DNA of 64,000 bases from Sitta carolinensis (Eukaryota > Chordata > Aves > Passeriformes > Sittidae): the NCBI GenBank assembly GCA_032173965.1, contig CM063283.1:85766243-85830242 (forward strand), given 5' to 3'. The notes under the pieces were generated by a model. The model did not search any database and was not told the DNA's origin. It saw only the letters and a list, made by a program, of their open reading frames with translations. This document shows, piece by piece, positions 51,266 through 61,100 of the stretch (positions are counted from its first letter, which is position 1; the number at the start of each line of letters is the position of its first letter). A program made the position numbers and the translations under genes.

Positions 51266-51598
51266 GGGGCTGGAAAAGTCATGCCAAAGGAAGCACAGCA
51301 CTGCACCAACACTGTTGCCTCCACACCATTCTTATCTGGGCCATCCATTATGCTGGGCATCTCAGACTCAAGCTGGTACTAGGGTTAGGGGTCAGAGAAC
51401 CACACAGCCTAGGGCTCTAGAGTACTGGGGCTGGAAAAAGCATGCCAAAGGGTGCACAACACTGTACCAACATTGCTATGTACACATAATTTCTAATCTG
51501 GGTCATTCATGATGCTGGGGACCTCAGCCCCAGCCACAAAATGCCACTAGGGTTAGGGAACAGAGAACCTATAGCTCTAGGGATACTGGGGCTGAAGT
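51266..51598 (+). repeat. 161-bp tandem repeat, about 2.1 copies
   Basis: Copy 1 is 51266-51426, copy 2 is 51427-51587, and a third copy starts with GGGGCTG at 51588 and stops after about 10 bases. Shared anchors at the same offset are GGGGCTGGAAAA, CATGCCAAAGG, CACTAGGGTTAGGG-like DNA, CAGAGAACC and a CTCTAG block before TACT. By eye the copies agree at roughly three quarters of positions, so the duplication is old or evolving fast. Each copy holds CTAGGGTTAGGG, close to the vertebrate telomere unit. Not a recognised transposon. Confidence 0.88.
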
Positions 51599-52154
51599 TA
51601 CTTGAAAATAAATATACCCTGAATTATAAACACTAGGCACATATAATCTATAAAATTGTTTTAAAAAGTCAAATGTTCACACAAGCTTATTTTCTACAGC
51701 GTATTTTTGGCTTTTTCATTATCCCAAGTATTAAATAGCACCTCTGTGTTTCTGAATGTTATCAAAAACTACTGTTTCCTTGACAAAACCATGAGAGAGA
51801 AATAAATCTCATAAAGAGATTGGTAGGCAGCTGTTTGCCAATGGCTAAATGCTTGCAAGAGTTACACCGTATTATCTCTGTTTGTGCTGCTCAGCACTTG
51901 ACTAGAAATCAGGAATTCTCTAGACCACCTGGTTGCCTAGCAAAATGTGGTGCATTTACCAGCACTGGATCCTTTCCTAAATAAATTTCAAAACCCAAAT
52001 CCTTCTGCATCAGTGCAGAAAATGACCCAGGATCCTTAACTGTTAATATACAAGTATTTTCCTATGTAAGAAATGAACACATTCTATTTGGTAGAAAACC
52101 CTGCATGCCTATCACAGAAGCTACCACACAATTTCTGCAGTCATGAAGCAGATC
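51599..52154. other. Unique AT-rich stretch between two tandem duplications
   Basis: About 550 bases with no gene or repeat recognised. Confidence 0.5.
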
Positions 52155-52348
52155 TTCCCTCCTACTATCCAAAAACATAGAAATAAGTGCAATAGGGTTT
52201 GGGTGGGTTTTTTGGTGGCACTCGAGACAAATGCTGGCAGAGCTCTGGTGATTCCCTCCTACTATCCAAAAACACAGAAACAAGTGTAATAGGGTTTGGG
52301 TGGTTTTTTTGGTGGCACTCGAGACAAATGCTGGCAGAGCTCTGGTGA
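52155..52348 (+). repeat. 97-bp tandem duplication, two copies
   Basis: Copies at 52155-52251 and 52252-52348, each beginning TTCCCTCCTACTATCC and ending with CAGAGCTCTGGTGA. They differ at only about four or five positions, so the event is much more recent than the 161-bp one. Each copy has a CACTCGAGAC block with one CpG. As 97 is not a multiple of three, a coding role would shift frame between copies. Confidence 0.92.
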
Positions 52349-52369
52349 TGCCAGCAGTCCGGCAGCCAG

Positions 52370-52655
52370 CTGAACAGCACAGCACTGCAGCAGTAAATGG
52401 GCTTGTGCTGCCCAACTGCGGCGTCACACGAGAGCAGGGACACAGCCGAGTGCTCAGCCCGCCTCTGACGGCCACCACGAGGTAGCCCTGCTGCTGGCAG
52501 GGATGCTAACAGCAGATCAGCCTCGCCACGGGGCATGGAGCAGAACAGTGCCTGACGGGAACAGCTAATCTTTGGGGACGCTGGCCAGCTCTGCCAGCAG
52601 CAGCCACAGCCGCACCGTCGCCTCGCTCAGCATCACTTCCGACTCGTGTACGTTC
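52370..52655. promoter_or_regulatory. CpG-enriched patch
   Basis: I count 18 CpGs from 52418 to 52652, well above the background of this window but less dense than the 35.3 kb island. The patch begins right after the 97-bp duplication. It may be a weak CpG island, or an insertion young enough not to have lost its CpGs. Short open frames on both strands have no recognised motif. Confidence 0.35.
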
Positions 52656-54954
52656 AATGTATTTGTCAAAGTGCAGCTGGAGATACCACACGATGGATCA
52701 TAGCCTGGGGCTCAGCTTCTCCGTCACTCCATGCTGACCTAACCCTGTGCCGCTGCTGGTGTGGCTGTGCATCCTTGCCCCATCTCTCACATCAGCACCA
52801 GTGGCCAGGCAGCGTCAGAGACGTCCATGCAGAAGCACAGATCTCTTGCTGTGCAGCCCCCTGTCACTGGTGAGGGGTCCCAGGGAGAGCAGGGACCATT
52901 GAGAGCAGGAGGGCTGCTTTCTAAACCTCTCTGTGTGGTCCTAAAATTGCACCTGTTACATGACAGCTGCTCCTCTCCTTATAAATCAAATGATGGCTGT
53001 GAGAGGTTTGAATCTACAGTGGTGGATGGGAATGGTCTGAATCTCCATCTCCAGCAAATTTAAAGAGCAGACCATACAAACCTCTATTAAGAAGAATTAG
53101 AGTGGAACTGACCCTGTCTTGGGACTAGTAGTGAGGCTGGGTATCTCTTCCAGCCGTGGCTTCTCTGCTGGGATCCGTCAAAATTTTCCCATAGATAGGA
53201 AATAAAATCACTGTACAAACAACTGCTTTGTGTTACTGTTTCCTTAAAAGCAGAGCTGCAAGAGAAGACTTAAACAAAGCAGATTTGGGTTAATCAAGTG
53301 AAGCTATGCCAGTCTCATGTTTGACATATACATGTATTCAGGCATGACTCACCCTTCAAACAATGATTCATGATTAGTTTTTCTTTTGGGTTTCTGTGTC
53401 TTTTGTCCATCCTTGTTACAATCTCTTGCCATCAACTCAAGTCCAGTGAAGATTAAAACAACATTAAAATTAGATTTTTAATTGGGACCTGCTCTGTGGC
53501 ATGTATGGTAAAGGGTGGAGAGGTCACATGATTTTGGTTCTGATGAGAGATGGGGCACCAGACTGTGGGTGATGTTTCTGAATGGGAGAAAGAGGGAAGG
53601 ACAGAGGCAGAGGTGACTGTAGGAGAGTTGATTCTAGAAGGACAATGTTGCCAAGCAATGTAGTCATATTTGGTTAGTGCATAAGGAGCTGCAGCAGTTT
53701 GGTGAGTTTGGGAGGAGTGGTTAAAAATCACAGGACCTCCACCAGGGTATTCCACATTTTGCACTGCATTTTCTTTTCATTAGCTTGTGTTTGAAGACCT
53801 GAGTTTGCAGCTGACCTCTAGCCCCACAGCCCAGTACAGCACTCAGAAAGCACATCCCACACTGTTTTCCAAGGACATTTTCTGCAGAGTAGGGCAGGAC
53901 ACTATTTAGACTATGGTATTGGCTTCTCCTTTTGCAGATGGCAACTCTCTCCCTGCAGGAGGAAAGACTCGGTGTTCCTCACTCACCAGGATTATCACCA
54001 AAATCATCACATGCCCTTGCCCATCTCTCATAAATGTGTAAGTCACACCCTCTGCATGCACAGTGCTCAGATCATGCCAGGTAACACAGCATTGGGTAGC
54101 TTCAAGTGCTTGGCTTGCTCCTTTCCCCTCTTAGGACAGTGTGCAATTCTGGTCCTGGGCATGCAAAGGAGGAGCAAGAAGCCTTCCAGGAAGCTGGCTG
54201 GAGGCTGTGCTGGCAACAAGCAGCTCTTCCACAACACCTTATCACTTGGAAAAGAAACTATCCTCTGCCAAATTGTTCAGTAATCCTCCACATGCCATTC
54301 ACTGGTAGTAAACAGAATAGACTACTGCATCTCCTAATACTGGAGATAGGAAATAAAATATTTTTCTTTCTAGACAGACCCTGCAGCCCAGTGTTTTAAC
54401 TATTTGTCATTTGGAAAGGGAAATTTGGCCAGGAGACCAATGGTCTCCACATAGGAAGAACAAAAATAAAAGTCTCTTTTCATCCTAGGTCTGTTTGTGT
54501 AAGCAGAGGGTAAGAGTTTACAGTGGATTACAGGTCATCATTTGTAATGGCATTTGCTCTTAAATGGTCACCAGATTTATTATCTGTACCCATTAAAGGA
54601 AGATTTGAACAGCAATACCAGACTGTACATATGTTTCACCTCATACTGTTCAGTTCTAAAGAGAAATGAGCTCAGCAATATTTATTTAAGTCCAACTTTA
54701 CATTCAATATTTTAAAACTATGTTACATGCACTGTTTCCATTTGTTCCACCTGCTTCCTTTTTTCACTTCATTTTCTTGTGCTCTCTATTAGAGTTTATG
54801 CCTCTGCTTTTGTGTGTCTAGCTTGTAAAGTATTTCTTCAGATTTCAGTACTTTCCCCCCTTAGAATCGGCCTGCTCTCACCTCTCTTTCTCAACAAGGA
54901 AGTCTTCTTTCTTTAGCCAGTCACCTATTTTTTTCCTATTTAATGCATTGCTAA
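52656..54954. other. Unique-looking noncoding stretch
   Basis: No gene or transposon recognised. Open frames are about 100 codons or fewer, overlapping on both strands. The part near 54.6-54.9 kb is AT-rich and leads into the pyrimidine-rich tract. Confidence 0.5.
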
Positions 54955-55215
54955 GACTCTTTTTCTTCCCTTTGTTACATGTCTCTCTTAAGTTAGTGCT
55001 TCTCTTCTCTTTCCCATCTCAGTTCACTCCCTCATTTACCTGCTCTTTCAAATGTTCAGGGCTTCTCCCCTTTGTTCTCTGCTTTCCATCCCTTCCACTC
55101 CTCACCTTTCCTTGTTCTCTCCTCACCACAGCCTCTTCCTCTTCTCACCCTTCTCTTGTCCCTTCAGCATTGCACACAATTTTTTCCCATTTCTCTACAT
55201 TTTTTCCCCTCAAGG
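54955..55215 (+). repeat. Pyrimidine-rich tract, about 260 bp
   Basis: The + strand is dominated by C and T across 260 bases, with irregular TTCCC/TCTCC/TTTCC segments and few long purine stretches. Open frames of about 94 and 107 codons across it are rich in Ser, Pro, Leu and Phe because of this composition and are not evidence of a gene. Confidence 0.7.
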
Positions 55216-57963
55216 AAATGATCAAAGCCTGAGAACTCCTTTTCTGACTCCCCAAGGGTTGTTGGGGAATTTATCTTTTTCCAGAAGATCTGAGAAAACG
55301 AATGCCAGGAGAGCTGGTGTGATCTTGTTTGTATTTTCTGGGACCCTGGGGAGGATAAAGCCTCATAACTTCTGAGAAAGTTTTTCTCTAGGTCTGTGGT
55401 CTGTAGGCATGAATGAGGGCAAAGGCTTTTTTGGGATAGCTGCATAGCCTCTGCAGGCATCTCTTTCCTCCTGCATGACAGGGATCCAGCCCTGAGCCTC
55501 TCCTCCACACTTCTCAGATGGAGAAGTCAGGTGGTGGGACAGAGCAGGGACAGTAATTCCACCACTTGCTCTGTGACTTTTGGTGCAAAGGACAGCCTTC
55601 CTTCCCCTCAGCATAGGCAGGAAGCAAAACGTCCCTGCATCCCTAGGGAGAAAGACCAGGATGGGCTCAGGCCCCTTCCTCAAGTGACTCACCACCTACA
55701 GGTGACTGTCTGTGCCTGGGGCTTGTCACCTGAGCGTACTTCAGTTTGCCGTGTGTCTGTAACTGAGGTTTCAAACCAAAACCAGCAGGTGTCTGAGTGG
55801 CAACATCCTGGGATGAAGATACCGGCTCCAGCTGTCTGTGTTGTGCAGCACTACAAACACACCAGAAGTAAGCAAGGTTTGGAAACACTTCTGTAACAAT
55901 CGTGAGTACTAATAAACAGAAAAGCAATTGCTTATCACTGTTATGCTGCTAAAAATATTAGTGTTTAGCATATTGCTCTGAAAAGAGGTACGAGGCGCCA
56001 TAGAAGGGTCTCATCTTATCCTGGGCTCCCTGTGAACTGCTGCCTAGGAGGGCATTCCCATTTAGCCGGCACATATAAGTGAAGTCTGAGCAATTGCTGC
56101 AGGACCGAGCCAAGTGTGCCATGAAATCTAATTAAGGTCAACAGGCTCTGGTGTCTGGTGGGGCCTGAGGAGAGCCCTTTCCCTGCCTGTGCAAACGGGG
56201 CTGTCATTACCGGTGTCCCAGGGCAAACAACCATTAAAGGCCACTGGAAATGCTCCTGTCCCCTCAGTGGCTTTCTGTCAGGCTTAGTGTGAATATTACA
56301 AATTAAGCAGAAACATGCAGCAAGACTCCCTGCAGACTCTTAATTAGCCTCTGCACGGTGGCACTGCTCATCAGCAGTTCTGCTAGTTGTGGTGGCATTG
56401 CCCATGTGCTGGGGGATGCCAAAAATGGCTTTTGTCAGGGATCCTCTGCCACCATGGTGGCTCTGCAACTGGGGGACACTAAGCACCATGTTCTCCTGGT
56501 GACAGCAACCATGGCACTGCCATGTGTTCCCTGGAAATGCAGCAAGGTGCCCAAGGTGTGGCAAGCAGCAACAGGGCATCATTCCCACCTCAAATAAAAA
56601 CGCTTTGGGGCTGCCACCTGGACAGGAGAAGCATGGAGGACTGGGCACACCTGCAATGTCCTTTGTCCACTGGGAGAGCTGCAGTCATAGCCATCGATCC
56701 TGCCTGTGGAGAGGTAGGATCTGGTCCCTCCTCTCCACCTTTTCTGTGCCCACCACCCCCTTCCAGATCAGGTAAGGTGGGCAGCCTGGAGCTGGTCCAG
56801 CTCTGCAAACAGGACCATGGAGGTGAGCAAACAGTGAGACACATCAGACAGCTGAAGGAAAAAAGCCAGGTTCTTCTGAGTCTTTTTAATGTACAGGATC
56901 AATATTTGTGTAATATTCATGTCATAGGACTAAATATTTACTATAGGATTAAGTATTTCTGCACTGCTCTAGTGACTTCACTAGCCTTCAGTGCCTGGGG
57001 CTGCTGGTAATGAGCTGGAGTCACACACCAAAATGAATTATTATTACTAACACGTTCAGATGCAGCCTCGTACCTGATGAATGACACCTGCTGTGAAAAA
57101 TGAGTGATGCTATTTTTGGAAGGTATTTATCTGGTGTTTGGAGGGTAGCTTGAGACGTATGCAATTCAAATGCATTTCTTTAGGTAGGATAACCATCCTT
57201 ATATTATCATATTCAATGAAAGTGTATCTACAAGTACATGTTCTCTGTGTGCTGTACGTGTGCGAAATGTGTATCCTAGATACCTAATGGCAATGACAGA
57301 TCCAAGCTGTAAATAAACTGATAAGTCAAATGTGCATTACTGGGCCCAGATCACTAAAATTAGTAGGAACTGATTCTGGAAAGGAGTGCAGGATTGGATC
57401 AAACATAGTAAAGACAAACATTATTATTTAATTTTTGAAGATTAAAGCAACTACAGATTTAAACTTGGATGACATTTTGCACACCACTTGGAAAATCACA
57501 TTACAGATTTGCCAAGGCACTTAGAGCTTAAAACTGCCTTACGGAAAAATTCATGATACTTTTCTGAAAATGGCAGGTACATTCCCCCACTATCTCCCTC
57601 CTTCTTCTACTGCCCTTACTTCTTCTAATCATGTTCCACAAGTAAAAATAAAATAAACTGATAAAATATTTACAGACAATGTTTAGACAAGCAAGGTTCT
57701 TTAAAATTAGTATTTTTTCACTTTTCTTGACTCACAGGTGAAAGTGGGAATTAACAGAAAGCACAGGTGTGTTTGCACAGTTGTCTTGCTTGATCCCTAT
57801 TGATAGAGACATTGCCCTGGACAGTGTTTAAAGTAGGCTTGAAGTGGGATTATAAATGTGGATTTTCTGATTTCTTTTTTCTTGAGACACCACCTGGTTC
57901 CCAGTAGTGTCGCTTGGACATTTGAAACAAAACAGTGAAAATCTTTTTCTCTTCTTCTCCTAG
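55216..57963. other. Unique-looking noncoding stretch
   Basis: No gene recognised. Two parts, 56020-56260 and 57030-57320, have a composition that could suit conserved noncoding elements. The first includes TCTAATTAAGGTCA, which looks like a homeobox core beside a nuclear-receptor half site. The longest open frame, 162 codons on + (56522-57010), has no known motif. Confidence 0.45.
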
Positions 57964-58175
57964 TAAGAAAACCCCAACATTTTCACATGGCCGAGTTTGG
58001 ATTGTCCCAAGGCATTGTGGCAGGCACATGCATGGCTGTCACTGGAAATGTCAGTGACGTTGCCATCAGTAGTGTTCTGTTCAAGGATGGACCCAGGAAA
58101 GAATCAGGTCTGCAATATGCAATAAGCACTATCAGGACTGCAGGCTGGCAGGTCTATGAACTAAAGATGGAGTAA
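57964..58175 (+). other. Terminal-exon candidate of unknown product
   Basis: A strong splice-acceptor-like site (about 20 pyrimidines, CTTTTTCTCTTCTTCTCCTAG) ends at 57963. A frame is open from the acceptor through an ATG at 57987 to a TAA at 58173-58175. The peptide from the ATG is 62 residues of balanced composition, beginning MAEFGLSQGIVAGTCMAVTG and ending in GWQVYELKME. I recognise no domain or family. An AATAAA lies at about 58830, 650 bases further on. It may be the last exon of a transcript starting left of here, an ancient exon, or chance. Confidence 0.2.
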
Positions 58176-61100
58176 AACCAAAGACCACCATGATTGTGAA
58201 ACCTTCCTTGCATTTACTGTTTTCTATCCTTGCCTTGTTGTGGCTCAAAAGCAGGTTATTTCCTGGGCAGGTACCTGTGCATTAGGCTGTTCCCCAGAAG
58301 GAGCCAGAACCACAACAAGCCGGGTCTGGGTAAAGTACTTGTGCTCCTCTGTCCTCTGACACCAGGCACACCAGATCCTGCCTCTGCTGGAGACAGGAGG
58401 GAGGCACCCACGCCTTGCTCAGGGTTCTGCAAGAGTGATTCCCTGTCTTTCCAACTAGAGCTGCCTCTTGGCTCCAGTCCCAAGAGCAGGCAGAGCCCTT
58501 TTGCCCGTAAAGGGGCGTACAGGTGCACGCTTAGATCACCTGCCTGAGCCCAAAGGACTCACATCCTAATCTAATCAGAAAATCCTTATTCGTGTGCTTA
58601 CAGACCATGGGTTTGCTCTCAGTATCACACTTGGTAGCACACTTCACTTGGATTGGAGTGTTCAGGGGCTGATACTTATGCTTTTGAGATGCACAGGGTA
58701 CACTTGCAAATGTGCTTTCATTTTTTTCCTCCAAAATACAGCAAGACTCTTATTCCCAGGGTTTTCTTCATCAGCATAGCTCAACAAAACCACTTTCCCC
58801 TTCTTAATTAGCAAATTGCTTATCAGCAAATAAAAAAAAATTTGTCCCATTTTATTTCATAATTTCTTATTTTACCTTCCAAACAAAACACCTTGCTACA
58901 CAAAACTCTTTTTCACAATACCATGATAGTCTATTATGGTATCTCAGAGTTCTCTAAGCAGCCTTAGGTGCTTAACACGTATGTTCTTTAAACACTGTAA
59001 TTTTACTCCTCACAGTGGGAAGCAGACATCATTGATAAAGTTCCTGTTTCCCCAGGAGATCAGCACTGACTAATGCTCTGCACAATTAAGTATTTTAATT
59101 TAACTGGGTATGTGAGACATTTAACCAGGAGCTTTTTCCAGACCGGGGCATGTTTTGAAAAACTGTAAGAAAGGCAGGTGCTTGGGCAAGATAATTTCTT
59201 TTAAATGGTTCATTTCCCACCCCACTCAAAATTTATCAAACAATATATCAAAAGAACAGGTTCAGTGAAAAGCTGTGATTCATTGATAGATTGGACATAG
59301 GCACAGAGACAGGGGCCATGTAGAATAAACAGGGCATTTATGCCAACAGACAGAATTTGAGATCCAAAGTTTCTCTTCAGAGATGATGAAAAATCTGTGT
59401 TCTACAGGAGATTGAGTTGTCTGTAATTTATGCTGCATTTATTGGTACTAATTTCTCATGCTCATCTATCAGTTTCCAATCTTTCTCTCAATAATATGCA
59501 CTCAATTTTTCAGTCTATACTCCTGTTAACTGCTGAAATTATCTCTACTAAGTACTGCTCAGTAGATCTATTAAATGCATTGAAAGTATTTACGGTAAAA
59601 TCCAACTGAAATTTCTCTAGTTAGTTTTCCCGGTCTGCATTAAGTAATGTGTGAATAATAAAACAATGGAAATAGTGTATCTTCTCCTTATCTTATCACT
59701 GAAAAGCACATTTATCTACAAAAATGACCTAACATAAGTAGACCTTCCTCAGCATATGAACCAAGACATGTACACCATCTGTCTAGAACTCCAAGTTAAT
59801 GATGATTAGGGTTCTGCATTTTATTATAGCTGTATTAAAATTTTCTATTAAACATAATAACCTCTGGTGACTTAAACTTTTTAAGTTTTAAGTTAATGTG
59901 AATTACATACAAGCTTTATCTAAACTAGTGGTTTGCAATATGCATTTATAAGTATTTCTCAGTTCTTTATTCCCTAGAAGTGCAAGCTAAATATACCACT
60001 AGAAATGCATTAATCTCTGAGGGAGTTTTGTGAACAGGTAAGGATTTCACACCTCAGATCTCATGTAGGAACTAAAACAAGTGGAGAAAGAGACTCCAGT
60101 CAACTTCTGTCTTGTTCACAGGAACCAACAACTCATGTACTAAAAATGTCTGACCAAAACAAAGTACTTTATTGGGACAAAATCCAGTATTAAATCTCTG
60201 AGGATGGTAATTTTTTTCCCTAGGTATTTTATACTCATTATGGGTGTTTTTCTACAGTGAGCTCTTGCTTGGATTCCTAGAGTTGATTATCATAAAAACT
60301 GGTGTTTTTTCAAGCATTTGCAGCTATTATAAACAACATTTATTCTGGCAGAGACAGGCTACAATAGACATCTATAAAATCTGAAAAGCGATGGAGAAGG
60401 TGAATGGGGAAAGGCAGTTCACTGTTTCACCTGATGCTAGAACAAGACAGCACCTCTGACAAGCACATCAGAAGAAAATCAAGGGAATGCAAAGATTTTG
60501 CACATAGCATATTTAAATTGTGGAGCTTAGTGCCACTGCAGTAGGTTCTGAATTTCTCATCCTGAAGAAGTGCATATTGAGGATTTCCAAGACAGGAACA
60601 GATTCCAAAAGGGTTTGAATTGCTTCATGGAGGAGAGAGCCCACAGAGGCACTACACAAAGTTGTCTGGATGCATTCTTCAGCATACAAAGTACCCAAGC
60701 AGTTGTTGATTGCTGAAGTTGTGACAGCACAGAAGGGGAAGGATCACTCTCTTTTGGACTGTCTCCTGACTGCCTGCATTGAAAAATGTGTGTGAGGTTG
60801 AATGGACCTTAACTTTGGTCTAATTTAGACTCTTTGGTACGTTTTGGTGGCAATCAGTCCCATTATTTTAATGACTGCAATTGCAGGATCATATTCTTTG
60901 GATGGTACATTCAGGTGTTCTTTCAGACATTTAATTTTAGTTCTCAGTAATCTGAAATTTCAAAAGCATTTCATATATATAAAACATATTCTGAAGCAAT
61001 TTATTCTGCTTTCAGACCTGTCACTTCAATGTTCATTCTTGACAACATGAGAAGTTCTGCACTGAGGTAATGCATGCAGAACACAGAAGGCCACTCACCT

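Noticed and set aside
51266..51598. Interstitial telomere array
   Set aside because: Only one and a half to two telomere-like units per copy inside a longer unrelated unit; not a TTAGGG array.
52155..52348. CRISPR-like direct repeats
   Set aside because: Two adjacent copies with no spacers in eukaryotic DNA; a simple tandem duplication.
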